Below are positions 17,731 to 25,992 of a stretch of 64,000 nucleotides of DNA, piece by piece (within the stretch, counting starts at the first letter, position 1; the number at the start of each line of letters is the position of its first letter). The DNA comes from Sphingomonas sp. Y57 (GTDB taxonomy: Bacteria; Pseudomonadota; Alphaproteobacteria; Sphingomonadales; Sphingomonadaceae). Location of the stretch: positions 82,301 to 146,300 of the forward strand of contig NZ_LDES01000009.1 in the NCBI RefSeq assembly GCF_001015195.1, given 5' to 3'. The notes under the pieces were generated by a model. The model was not told the DNA's origin and did no database searches. It worked only from the letters and a program-made list of their open reading frames with translations. A program made the translations under genes and the position numbers.

Positions 17731-19818
17731 CTAATCAACACTACTCATCGCCTTGTCGACGACCATCGCCTCCAGCGTGCCGCTGTCGATCGGCGGCGAG
17801 CAGAGATAGCCCTGATAGTAATTGCACCCCTCGCGCGCGAGGAGCGAGAGCTGGGCCTTGGTCTCGACCCCCTCGGTGATCACCGCCAGGCCGAGCGAGC
17901 GGGCCATCTCGATCACGCCGCGCACGACGATGCGATCGCGGGTCGAGCCGGTGATGTCCTCGGCCAGGGTCTTGTCGATCTTGAGGTAGTCGAGCGGCAG
18001 CGCCTTGAGGTAGGCCAGGCTCGAATAGCCGGTGCCGAAATCGTCGATCGCCACCCGCAGTCCGGCGCCGCGCAGCCGGGCAAGCAGCCCGGCCGCCCCC
18101 GCGAGGTCGGCGATGAGGCCGCTTTCGGTCACCTCGACGGTCAGTCTGTCCCTCGGGAAGCCGGCCTTGTCGACCCGGTTCAGGAAATCCTCGACGAAAT
18201 TGGGCTGGGCGATATCGGCGGCGGTGACGTTCACTGACAGCCGCAAATTACCCATATGCCCGGGCCAGCCCGCCGCGACCTCGAGCGCACGCTGTTGCAC
18301 ATAGGTCGAGAGTTGGACGACGAAATCGGACCGGGCCGCGGTCGCGAACAAGGGGACGGCACCGAGCTCGCCGAGTTGCGGGTGCCGCCAGCGGGCGAGC
18401 GCCTCGACCCCCATGATCTGGCCTGAGCGGATGTCGACCTGCGGTTGGAAGAGGATATCGATCTGGTCATGATCGAGTGCGCGGCGCAGGTCGATCTCGA
18501 GCTGATTGCGGCGATGCGCCTCGGCTTCGCTGTCGGCGTCGAGGGCGCGGACCAGGCCGGTGTCGCCATGCTTGGCCGCGGCGAGCGCGGCTGCCGCACG
18601 CTGGAACAGCGTTCCCGCGTCGCGCCGCGCGTCACCGTCGATCGCGGCGATGCCGACCCGGCAGGACAGCGGGATGAGCGAATCCCCGGACACGAACGGC
18701 CAGGCGACGCTTTCGACGAGCCGGTTGGCGATCAGTTCGGCGGTATCGGCGGTCACCGGCGCGCCGAGCGCGATCGCGAATTCGGAACCGGCGGTACGGG
18801 CGATCATCGTATGCTCGAGCCCGATCCGGTCGATTACCCGCTCGATCCGCCGGGCGACGCCCTGCAACACGGCGTCGCCGGTCGGCCGGCCGAAGGCGGC
18901 GTTGACCAGGCCGAAGCGCATGATGCCCAGCATCAGCAGGATGCAGCGCGGTTCGGCCAGTTGATCGTCGGCCAGCCGCCACTCGACCCATTGGCGAATG
19001 CGATCGACCGCGGGCAACCCGGTCAGCGCGTCACTGTCCCCGCCCGCTGGTTCTCCGTCACGGCGGTCGACCTCGACCCAGGCGACGACAGCATGGCGCT
19101 CGTCGTCATAGGAAAGATGGTGGGCCAGCCGGTCGCCGAGCGCACGGCTGCGATGGGCGAAAGCGGTCGACCGGCCCGTCGACAGCAGCCGATCGATCGC
19201 CTCGCGCGCCAACCGGCGGCTCTCGCGATCCATCAGCCGGAACAGCATCGACATGGGCACCGTATCGGTCGCCACTCCGATCCGGTCGGCGAGCGCCGCG
19301 CTGAGCGTCACCATCCGGTCGCCCGGCTTCCAGATCCATGCTTCGGATTCCGAAAGCCGGAGCGCGTCGCGGACCGAAGCGGCCCGGCCACCGCCCGCCA
19401 GCCGTTCGGCATGGCGATCGGCGAAGGCGAGCGCGATCCGCATCTCCGCCTCGCCAAAGGGCGTCGTCAGATAATGGGTTGCCCCTGCCGCGAGATAGTC
19501 GTCGAGGCTGGCTATATCGTCGACGATCACGAGCAGCGCGGAGCCCGCGGACCCGACCGCGGCCGCCATCGCGGCACAGGCCTCCAGCGCCTCGTCCTCC
19601 GCGTCCCGGGCGTCGATCACCGCAACCGTCGCGCCCGAGGCGATGAAGCGCCGCCCGGCGGCCTCGGCCCGTCGTGCCGCGATCACGCGCCGGCCGGTCC
19701 GCTCGATCAACGGCGCCAATTCGTTCCGATGCCGGAAGGATATCAGGAAGAGAGGCAGCTGCACCCCTGCGGCGGCGCTGGCAGCCGCTGCCCCGATTGA
19801 GCCCACACCCTTCGTCAT
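17731..19818 (-). CDS. Receiver-like/degenerate GGDEF/EAL c-di-GMP phosphodiesterase
   Basis: A 695-residue protein. Residues about 18-145 look like a response-regulator receiver fold without a clear phospho-Asp pocket (QLPLFLISF...VAVIDARD...GATHYLTTPF). A GGDEF domain follows with AGSEF in place of GGDEF near residue 343, so cyclase activity is unlikely. The EAL domain is intact: GVEALARWRHP near 470, VEVTESG, and loop 6 IDDFGTGYSSLAYLK with IDK after it. It should hydrolyse cyclic-di-GMP (inference). The start ATG at 19818 (MTKGVGSIG) was preferred to the ATG at 19920, whose extra 34 residues resemble nothing. No histidine kinase is adjacent. Confidence 0.88.
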   Translation of the reverse strand: MTKGVGSIGAAAASAAAGVQLPLFLISFRHRNELAPLIERTGRRVIAARRAEAAGRRFIASGATVAVIDARDAEDEALEACAAMAAAVGSAGSALLVIVDDIASLDDYLAAGATHYLTTPFGEAEMRIALAFADRHAERLAGGGRAASVRDALRLSESEAWIWKPGDRMVTLSAALADRIGVATDTVPMSMLFRLMDRESRRLAREAIDRLLSTGRSTAFAHRSRALGDRLAHHLSYDDERHAVVAWVEVDRRDGEPAGGDSDALTGLPAVDRIRQWVEWRLADDQLAEPRCILLMLGIMRFGLVNAAFGRPTGDAVLQGVARRIERVIDRIGLEHTMIARTAGSEFAIALGAPVTADTAELIANRLVESVAWPFVSGDSLIPLSCRVGIAAIDGDARRDAGTLFQRAAAALAAAKHGDTGLVRALDADSEAEAHRRNQLEIDLRRALDHDQIDILFQPQVDIRSGQIMGVEALARWRHPQLGELGAVPLFATAARSDFVVQLSTYVQQRALEVAAGWPGHMGNLRLSVNVTAADIAQPNFVEDFLNRVDKAGFPRDRLTVEVTESGLIADLAGAAGLLARLRGAGLRVAIDDFGTGYSSLAYLKALPLDYLKIDKTLAEDITGSTRDRIVVRGVIEMARSLGLAVITEGVETKAQLSLLAREGCNYYQGYLCSPPIDSGTLEAMVVDKAMSSVD

Positions 19819-19970
19819 TGCCGAACTGTTACCGTATCGCAGCACGCTCGCCAATCCGCAAAGCACCGCGAAAAACACGGATCCGCAATCGATCCACAGC
19901 TTCGCCGCCGCGATCGCCATATGCCAGCCGGCTCAGGGTATCGTCGTGCCTCGCCGCCTCGCCATAACGG

Positions 19971-20003
19971 AATGAGCCGGTGGCATTTTCCCACCGGCTC
20001 ATT
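19971..20003. terminator. 13-bp inverted repeat between TonB receptor and EAL gene
   Basis: AATGAGCCGGTGG (19971-19983) and its exact complement (19991-20003) with a 7-base loop. It lies downstream of the TonB receptor gene and upstream of the EAL gene, both minus strand, and may insulate them. There is no T-run. Confidence 0.5.
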
Positions 20004-20086
20004 CGCGCATCAGGACGGCGCCCGCCTGCATTCGGCGGTCTGCCGGACGGTCGTGCCGATATCGGGGAGCGCTTCCCGCTATCGCG

Positions 20087-20108
20087 CGCCGGAGCATCTG
20101 CTCCGGCG
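20087..20108 (-). terminator. Hairpin just after the TonB receptor stop
   Basis: CGCCGGAGCA (20087-20096) pairs perfectly with TGCTCCGGCG (20099-20108), 8 bases after the receptor stop codon. The loop is only two bases, so the top pairs probably open. Confidence 0.5.
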
Positions 20109-20115
20109 GCGACAA

Positions 20116-22383
20116 TCAGAAGCGGACGCCGAACTCCACGCCATAATAGCGGGGCATGCCGCCGAACGCGTTGTAACCGATGTTCGGGGACTTGATCTCG
20201 GCATATTCGGTGTTGGCCAGGTTACGGCCGAACAGCGATACCGACCAGCGGCCCCGTTCATAGGTGACGTTCGCGTCCCACAGGCCGTAGGCCTTCTGCT
20301 CCAGCAGGGGCGTGTTCAGCACGTCGGTATAGACATGCGAACGCCAGGTGTAGCCGGTGCGGAACGACAGCGAGCTGTCGTCGCCGAGATCGGCCTCGTA
20401 GCTACCGCCGATATAGGCGGTCCACTTGGGCACGCGGTCGAACCGGAGGCTCGTCGCGCTGACGCCGGCCGGAAGCCCGGTCAGGTTGTTGAAGGAGTCG
20501 TACTTCGCGTCCGTATAACCCAGCGATCCGTCGAAGCGCAGGCCGCGGACGGGCGCGAAGGCCGTCTCCAGCTCGATGCCCTGGATGGTCGCCTTGGCGG
20601 CGTTGAACAGCTGCTGGGCCGGGGATTCGCCGGCGACGGCGAACTGCACGAGCCGCTGGATGTCGTCATATTTCTGGCGATAATAGCCCAGGTTTATGCG
20701 CAGGCGATTGTCCATCAGATCGGACTTCACGCCCACTTCGTACGACGCGACCGTTTCCGGATTGGCCGGCGTGACGGCCCCGCCCGGCGATGGCGCGCGC
20801 GCGTTGAAGTTACCCGCGCGGTAGCCGCGCGAATAGCTCGCGTAGAGCATGATATTGGGCTGAACCTTGTAATTGACCACGAAGCGCGGCGAGACATCGT
20901 CCCACGACTTCTTGGCATCAAGGAAGTTCAGCGCGCAGGACTCGAAGCTCTGGCCGGGGCAGTTGACCAGCGGCTGGACGTGCATCCGCTTGATGTCCTT
21001 GCTGTAGCGGACACCGGCCGACGCGGTCAGTTCGGGCGTGATGTGGAAATCGAGGTTGGCGAAGGCCGCATAGGACTTGATGTCCTGATCCCACACGTTG
21101 ACGGTGTAGCGGTTGAGCGTGGTCGTCGGCAGCCGCGTCAGACGCTTTTCGAACACGTCCTCCTTCAGGTTGAAATAGAAGCCGCCGACCAGCAGGTCGA
21201 ACCTGTCGGCGATGGTGATGTTGTAGCGCGCTTCCAGGCTGCTCTGCTTGGCATCCTCCTCTCCGTCGGGGAACAGCAGCACGTCGAAAGGATCGCCCCC
21301 GACGTTGAGCGTCGAGTCATAGCTGACCTTGCGATAGGCGCCGATTGCGGTGAGGGTGCCGGCACCGATGTCTTGCGACAGCTCGCCGATGACGTGGAAG
21401 CCCTTGATGTCGGTGTAGCCGGGCGTACCCAGATTGACGCCCCACTTCTTGTCGGCGGGGGTGTATCCCCACAGGGTCTGCTGCTGCCGCGGGGGGCTGC
21501 CGGGGTCGAAATAGGAGCGGGTCGCCCCGCCGCCATCCTTGAAATTGATATACTGGCCGAGCAGCGTGAACCGCGTCGCCTCGGCGATGTTGAAGACCCA
21601 GGTGGACTTGACGACGACCTCGTCGGCACCGCCGACCCGCCCCTCCTTGTGCTGCGCCGCTGCGGCGCCGGTGGGGTTGGCGTTGACCGTGGCGGGGACG
21701 GTCACGAAGGTGCCGCTGTTCCTGTTGTGGAAGAAGCCGTCATTGTTGCGGGTCAGCACCGCCAGGCGCGCGAAGACCTTGTCCTCGACGATGGCGGTCT
21801 CCAGCCCGGTCCGGGTCTCGACCGTGTTCGCGTTACCCAGGGTAACCTTGAACGTCGCCTCGCTCTTGCCGGTGGGGCGCTTGCTGCGCAGGCTGACGGC
21901 GCCACCCGACGCGTTGCGGCCGAACAGCACGCCCTGGGGTCCGCGCAGCACCTCGACGCCCTCGGTATCGAAGGTGTCGAGCACGGCGCCCGCCTGATAG
22001 CCGATCACCATGCCATCCTGGATGATGTTGACGGCGGGATCGAGCGACCGGACGCTCGTGCTCACGCCGACGCCCCGCATGAAGAAGTTGGCGAAGCCGG
22101 GGAAAGTGCCGACGCCGTCGAGCTGGGCATTGGGAACGAGGCGCCCGATGTCGCGAATGTCGATGGCGTGCGACGCCTCGATCGTCCGGGAGTCGATCGC
22201 GCTGATCGCCATCGGCACCTTCTGGAGCTGCTCGCCCCGCGCCTTCTTCTGCGCATAGACGACGATGTCCTGGATGCCGTCCGGATTGGGGTCCGCAGCC
22301 TGCGCGTAAGCCGGCGACACCAGCGCCATGCCCAGCGCCGCGGCGCTCGCCACCGCCAACGATCCTCGGACGGACTTCTTCAT
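20116..22383 (-). CDS. TonB-dependent outer-membrane receptor
   Basis: A 755-residue outer-membrane receptor for active uptake of a substrate driven by TonB/ExbBD. It has a signal peptide (MKKSVRGSLAVASAAALGMALVSPAYAQ). A TonB-box-like DIVVYAQ follows, then a plug domain (about residues 40-160, with VEVLRGPQGVLFGRNASGGAV). A C-terminal 22-strand barrel ends YYGVEFGVRF with the typical terminal Phe. The start ATG at 22383 follows GGGAGAGG. In sphingomonads such receptors beside catabolic genes usually import organic substrates rather than iron (family knowledge). It lies downstream of marR, in the same direction, with operator-like palindromes 30-75 bases before its start. Confidence 0.92.
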   Translation of the reverse strand: MKKSVRGSLAVASAAALGMALVSPAYAQAADPNPDGIQDIVVYAQKKARGEQLQKVPMAISAIDSRTIEASHAIDIRDIGRLVPNAQLDGVGTFPGFANFFMRGVGVSTSVRSLDPAVNIIQDGMVIGYQAGAVLDTFDTEGVEVLRGPQGVLFGRNASGGAVSLRSKRPTGKSEATFKVTLGNANTVETRTGLETAIVEDKVFARLAVLTRNNDGFFHNRNSGTFVTVPATVNANPTGAAAAQHKEGRVGGADEVVVKSTWVFNIAEATRFTLLGQYINFKDGGGATRSYFDPGSPPRQQQTLWGYTPADKKWGVNLGTPGYTDIKGFHVIGELSQDIGAGTLTAIGAYRKVSYDSTLNVGGDPFDVLLFPDGEEDAKQSSLEARYNITIADRFDLLVGGFYFNLKEDVFEKRLTRLPTTTLNRYTVNVWDQDIKSYAAFANLDFHITPELTASAGVRYSKDIKRMHVQPLVNCPGQSFESCALNFLDAKKSWDDVSPRFVVNYKVQPNIMLYASYSRGYRAGNFNARAPSPGGAVTPANPETVASYEVGVKSDLMDNRLRINLGYYRQKYDDIQRLVQFAVAGESPAQQLFNAAKATIQGIELETAFAPVRGLRFDGSLGYTDAKYDSFNNLTGLPAGVSATSLRFDRVPKWTAYIGGSYEADLGDDSSLSFRTGYTWRSHVYTDVLNTPLLEQKAYGLWDANVTYERGRWSVSLFGRNLANTEYAEIKSPNIGYNAFGGMPRYYGVEFGVRF

Positions 22384-22411
22384 GCGACCTCTCCCTGCGT
22401 CGATTATCCGA

Positions 22412-22457
22412 TTAATATCGATATCGAATTAAATGCATTCATATCGAAATATGTCGA
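22412..22457. promoter_or_regulatory. AT-rich double palindrome upstream of TonB receptor
   Basis: Two elements. ATATCGATATCGAA lies at 22415-22428 and contains the perfect palindrome TCGATATCGA. TCGAAATATGTCGA lies at 22444-22457, with flanking half-site ATATCGAAAT at 22441-22450. The same 14-base word occurs at 34317-34330 and the half-site at 24770-24779. Candidate MarR operators. Confidence 0.55.
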
Positions 22458-22508
22458 CATCGCAACTTGTTTCTCTCGCGGCGATCCGGAGATGCGGTGG
22501 ACGGGTGG

Positions 22509-22967
22509 TTAGCGGGCGCCGGGAGCCAGCGCGTCGTCGATGCGCTTCATCGCCGCGCGAAGCTGTTCCAGTTCTTCGCGGCCGATCGCGTTCACCAGCC
22601 GGTCGGTCACTTCCTTGCTGAGCATATTGCCTTCGATGGCGACCTTTCGACCGCTCTCCGTCAGCTCGGCGGTGATGACGCGCGAATCGTGGACCCCGGG
22701 CGTCCGGCGGACATAGCCGCGCTTCTCCAGGCGCTTCAGCTGATGGGAGATGGTGGACTGCGGCAGCGCCATGATCCGCACGATATCGCCGGCGGCCAGC
22801 GGCCCGTTCTCCAGCAGAGAGACCAACAGCCGCGATTCGGTAAGGTCGATGCCCCAGATCTTCAGCTTCGGATTGGTGATGCGTAGCAGATGCGCATTGA
22901 TCCGATGGGCGAGGAAGGAGATGCGATCGCGCAGCGGCGGCGTACCCATCTCGGTCGTCTCGTTCAT
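22509..22967 (-). CDS. MarR family transcriptional regulator
   Basis: A 152-residue winged-helix regulator. The DNA-binding region reads LAAGDIVRIMALPQSTISHQLKRLEKRGYVRRTPGVHDSRVITAELTESG when split: recognition helix STISHQLKRLEK, wing with Asp-Ser-Arg near residue 97. Flanking helices form the dimer interface. MarR proteins are usually repressors released by small aromatic or related ligands (family knowledge). It is the last gene of the VOC-MFS-marR run, overlapping the MFS stop (TGATG), and precedes the TonB receptor. It is the obvious candidate to bind the repeated TCGA palindromes around this cluster. Confidence 0.9.
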   Translation of the reverse strand: MNETTEMGTPPLRDRISFLAHRINAHLLRITNPKLKIWGIDLTESRLLVSLLENGPLAAGDIVRIMALPQSTISHQLKRLEKRGYVRRTPGVHDSRVITAELTESGRKVAIEGNMLSKEVTDRLVNAIGREELEQLRAAMKRIDDALAPGAR

Positions 22968-24211
22968 CAGCGTCTGCCTCCCGTCCCCTGCCCCAAAACC
23001 GGATAGCGTCCCAGCATCACGACAAGCAAGCCGCCCAGCATGAACAGGGCAGCGGCGATGTGGAAGCTCGCCTGGTAGCTCTGTGTAGCCTCGTAGATCC
23101 GCGAGAAGATGGTTGGCGCGACGGCGCTGCCCGCCGCCAGCGCGACATAGCTCAGCGCATAGATCTGCGGATAGTGGCGCAAGCCGAAATAGCGTGCGGT
23201 GAGGAACGCCAGCACATCGAGTTCGGCGCCCGCGGCGAGGCCGAGCAGGGCGCAGGAAAAGGCCAGCACGGCGCTGTCGTTCGATCCGCTGATCAGCACG
23301 CAGGCGATCGCTGGCAGGATCAGGACGATGCAGGCCACGGCCGGGGCCCAGAACCTGTCCATCAGGAAGCCCGACAGGATGCGTCCCGGGATCATGCTGA
23401 CGGCGTAGAAACTGGCGATCCCAGCCGCAGAGACCGCGTCAAATCCACGATCGGACAGGGTCGGCACCAGATTGGGGCCCGCCCCGGAGATGGCCAGGTA
23501 ACCGCAGAGGATCGAGCCGGTGAGGATCCAGAAACGGCGGTTCCCCAGCGCCTGCCGCACATCCAGCCCCTCGAGTTCGTGAGCCACGGCGCGTTTCGGA
23601 TCCGCCTCGCCGGGGCGCAGGAAGAGATAGACGACCGGAAAGGCCACCACGATCGGCAATGCCGCGATGAGGCGCAGGGCGCCCTGCCATCCCAACGTCG
23701 GCTCGGCCATCGCGACCAGGTTGGGAAGCAACATGGCGATGAACGCCGTGCCGACCAGGGCAAGGCCGAGCGCAGTACCCCGCGCCTTGACGAAGCTGCC
23801 GGCGACGACGCGCGACCACAGCACGGGATTGGACCCCGCCCCCAGGATCGCCGCCACCGCATATCCCGCCCAGAACTGCCCGAGCGAGGCGGCGAAAGAG
23901 GCCAGGGTCAAACCGGCCGAAACGCCGACCAGTGAGGGAAGCGCGACGCGGCGGGCGCCATATCGTTCGATCAGCCAGCCGACGATCGGGGACGTGAGCG
24001 CACCGATACCAGAGCTGAAAAGGATGGCGAACTGGATGTCCGATCGTGCCCATCCGGTAGCAGCCTCGACGGGCTTGGTCAGCGGACCGATCGAATAGAA
24101 GGGCAAGGCGATCGCGCTGCAACCGACACCGATCGCACAGGCCACCAGGAGCAGCCAGTTGCTCCGCAGTTCAGCGAGTGCTCCGCCCTCGCCCGTATCG
24201 GAGCGGTTCAC
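22967..24211 (-). CDS. MFS transporter
   Basis: A 414-residue, 12-segment major facilitator protein. N-terminal half motifs include GWARSDIQFAILFSSGIGALTSP and GWLIERYGARRV (the TM2-3 loop). A central charged loop (PGEADPKRAVAHELEGL) separates the halves. The general look is that of the oxalate/formate antiporter-like or monocarboxylate group (inference). It probably moves a catabolic substrate or product across the inner membrane. The start is a GTG at 24211 overlapping the VOC stop (GTGA), implying coupled translation. It is co-transcribed with the VOC gene upstream and marR downstream. Confidence 0.87.
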   Translation of the reverse strand: MNRSDTGEGGALAELRSNWLLLVACAIGVGCSAIALPFYSIGPLTKPVEAATGWARSDIQFAILFSSGIGALTSPIVGWLIERYGARRVALPSLVGVSAGLTLASFAASLGQFWAGYAVAAILGAGSNPVLWSRVVAGSFVKARGTALGLALVGTAFIAMLLPNLVAMAEPTLGWQGALRLIAALPIVVAFPVVYLFLRPGEADPKRAVAHELEGLDVRQALGNRRFWILTGSILCGYLAISGAGPNLVPTLSDRGFDAVSAAGIASFYAVSMIPGRILSGFLMDRFWAPAVACIVLILPAIACVLISGSNDSAVLAFSCALLGLAAGAELDVLAFLTARYFGLRHYPQIYALSYVALAAGSAVAPTIFSRIYEATQSYQASFHIAAALFMLGGLLVVMLGRYPVLGQGTGGRR

Positions 24212-24756
24212 GATCCGGCGCCCAGTTCGATCCGCAACCTGTGTCCGTCCCAGCCCTCGGCCGCCGCGGCGATCTCCTCGTAAAAGGCGACCAGGCTATC
24301 GTTCACCCGATAGATCTCCATCATGTGGCCGAGCATCGGGCGCGTATCCATATAGGTGGCGCCACGGCCTTCCGCCGTCACGATGTCGGTCGCGGCGGCG
24401 AAACCCTGCGCGTGATAATGCGCCACCATGGCATCATGATCCTCCGGGAAGATCGCGACATGGTGCAACCCCTCCCCCGCGCCATCGAACATATCGCGAA
24501 AGGCCGACGGCTGGTCGCAATGCTGCATCACCAGCTCGATCTGGACATCGCCTGCCTGGGCGTGCGCGGCACTGATGTCGAGCGACGCGGGCTGGCCGCG
24601 ATAGCGCACATCCTGAAGCCCGATGTGGCGCCGGACGAGGAACGGACCGATTCCGAGAATCCGGTTCCAGCGGACCATCGCCTCGTCCAGGTCGCGCACG
24701 AAATAAGCGTTCTGCATGATCCGCTGGCGGCCCGGGCTGCTGTATGAAATCCGCAT
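24208..24756 (-). CDS. VOC superfamily (glyoxalase-fold) protein
   Basis: A 182-residue protein with one or two beta-alpha-beta-beta-beta modules. It opens with AYFVRDLDEAMVRWNRILGIGPFLV, a typical VOC first module. Later it has GLHHVAIFPEDHDAMVAHYHAQGF with metal-type His residues, and closes with MMEIYRV, where the Glu usually binds metal. The family covers epimerases, lyases, dioxygenases and resistance proteins, so the reaction is open. The start at 24756 follows GAGGA; an ATG at 24717 is a shorter option. It is the first gene of the VOC-MFS-marR run and is divergent from the epoxide-hydrolase-like gene across a palindrome. Confidence 0.82.
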   Translation of the reverse strand: MRISYSSPGRQRIMQNAYFVRDLDEAMVRWNRILGIGPFLVRRHIGLQDVRYRGQPASLDISAAHAQAGDVQIELVMQHCDQPSAFRDMFDGAGEGLHHVAIFPEDHDAMVAHYHAQGFAAATDIVTAEGRGATYMDTRPMLGHMMEIYRVNDSLVAFYEEIAAAAEGWDGHRLRIELGAGS

Positions 24757-24770
24757 TCGATCCTCATTTA

Positions 24771-24784
24771 TATCGAAATCGATA
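24771..24784. promoter_or_regulatory. Palindromic operator candidate between divergent VOC and LEH genes
   Basis: TATCGA-AA-TCGATA is a perfect 6+6 inverted repeat with a 2-base spacer, in a 64-bp divergent intergenic region. It shares the half-site ATATCGAAAT with the region before the TonB receptor. Placed here it could control both directions. Confidence 0.6.
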
Positions 24785-24820
24785 CTTCCCGTCCGGCCGT
24801 CAATCTGTCAAGTCCCGGAG

Positions 24821-25231
24821 ATGACCCACGAATCGTCGACCCTGCCCATCGGGATCGTGACGGCCTTCTGCGCGGCCTGGGGGCGACTGGACATGGACGC
24901 CATGGCGGCGCTGCTGCATGGCGAGATCGACTATCACAATATCCCGATGGAGCCGCTGTCGGGGAAAACGGCGGTCGAGGCCTATCTGCGCGGCGCAGCA
25001 GCCCGGTTCGATGCCTGCGCCTGGGAAGTCCACGCCATCGCCGCGACAGGGGACCGCGTGCTTACCGAAAGGGTCGACCGGATGTGCGTGGAAGGCAAGT
25101 GGATCACCCTGCCGATCATGGGGATCTTCGAGATCGAGGACGGGCTGATCCGCCGATGGCGCGATTATTTCGACCTGGCGAGCTACCGCAGCCAGTGGCC
25201 GCCGGTCGGACGGGAAGGGGATGAGAGATGA
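24821..25231 (+). CDS. Limonene-1,2-epoxide hydrolase family protein
   Basis: A 136-residue single-domain protein of the SnoaL-like cone fold. All catalytic residues of limonene-1,2-epoxide hydrolase (Y53, N55, R99, D101, D132 in Rhodococcus) have counterparts: Y38 and N40 in DYHNIP, R84 and D86 in TERVD, and D115 in RRWRDYFD. Spacing between the first four is identical. The enzyme adds water to an epoxide in one step (family knowledge), so an epoxide intermediate is inferred for the local pathway, perhaps made by a P450 nearby. The stop overlaps the next gene's ATG. The GGAG before the ATG at 24821 is unusually close. Confidence 0.85.
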   Translation: MTHESSTLPIGIVTAFCAAWGRLDMDAMAALLHGEIDYHNIPMEPLSGKTAVEAYLRGAAARFDACAWEVHAIAATGDRVLTERVDRMCVEGKWITLPIMGIFEIEDGLIRRWRDYFDLASYRSQWPPVGREGDER

Positions 25232-25992
25232 AATTCGGACTGGAAGGCAGATCCGTGCTGGTCATGGCCGGCAGCCAGGGCATCGGACTGGCGACGGCCC
25301 GGGGCTTCCATGCGCTGGGCGCGCGAGTCAGCATCGCAGCGCGCGGCGCCGCCGCGCTTGAGGCGGCATTGTCCACCATGCCGGGCGCCACCGCGGTCCA
25401 GGGCGACGTCACCGATCCCGAAGATATCGCGCGGATCATCGAGACGGCCGGGCCCGTCGATGTCCTGGTCAACAATGCCGGCGGTCCACGGGCCGGCCGG
25501 TTCGAGGACGTCGCCGACGAGGAATGGACAGCCGCGGTCGAACTGACGCTGATGTCGGCGATCCGCGCGACCCGCGCCGTGCTGCCACACATGCGCGCGC
25601 AGCGCTGGGGACGGATCGTCAACATCAGTTCCTATGGCGTCAAGCAGCCGGTTCCCGAACTCACCCTTTCCAACTCCATCCGCATGGCGGTGCTCGGCTG
25701 GGCGAAGACGCTCGCCGATCAGGTCGGCCCCGACAATGTGACCGTCAATACCATATGCCCGGGCTGGACCAGGACGGCGCGGGTCACGTCGCTGCTCGAC
25801 AACCAGGCCCGCGACAGCGGCGTCGCAGCGGACGAACTGGCACGCGGGCTGGTTGCCCAGATTCCCCTGCGCCGCCTCGGCGAACCGGAGGAGATCGCCA
25901 ACCTCGTCGTTTTCCTGGGATCGGAGGCCGCCAGCTACATCACCGGCACCGCCATCCAGGTCGATGGCGGCATCGTGAAGGGATATGCATGA
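25228..25992 (+). CDS. SDR family protein with non-canonical active site
   Basis: A 254-residue Rossmann-fold oxidoreductase. The cofactor motif AGSQGIG is at residues 14-20, and NNAGG is the structural NAG box. The active-site Ser region NISSYG (132-137) is present, but the YxxxK pair is not. Where it should lie the sequence reads LTLSNSIRMAV (145-155), with Ser/Arg at the expected positions. A group of SDRs with LSNxxR here exists (pattern memory), so this is probably a family feature rather than a mutation, but the catalytic acid must differ. The C-terminus (YITGTAIQVDGGIVKGYA) is normal. ATGA overlaps join it to both neighbours. Confidence 0.88.
   Translation: MKFGLEGRSVLVMAGSQGIGLATARGFHALGARVSIAARGAAALEAALSTMPGATAVQGDVTDPEDIARIIETAGPVDVLVNNAGGPRAGRFEDVADEEWTAAVELTLMSAIRATRAVLPHMRAQRWGRIVNISSYGVKQPVPELTLSNSIRMAVLGWAKTLADQVGPDNVTVNTICPGWTRTARVTSLLDNQARDSGVAADELARGLVAQIPLRRLGEPEEIANLVVFLGSEAASYITGTAIQVDGGIVKGYA

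Noticed and set aside
19921..22512. An 863-codon plus-strand frame across the TonB receptor
   Set aside because: Shadow of the receptor gene; composition biased to Arg/Gly/Ala, no signal peptide or motif.
24716..24820. N-terminal extension of the epoxide-hydrolase-like protein
   Set aside because: It would run through the operator and the start of the divergent VOC gene, and homologues begin near the ATG at 24821.
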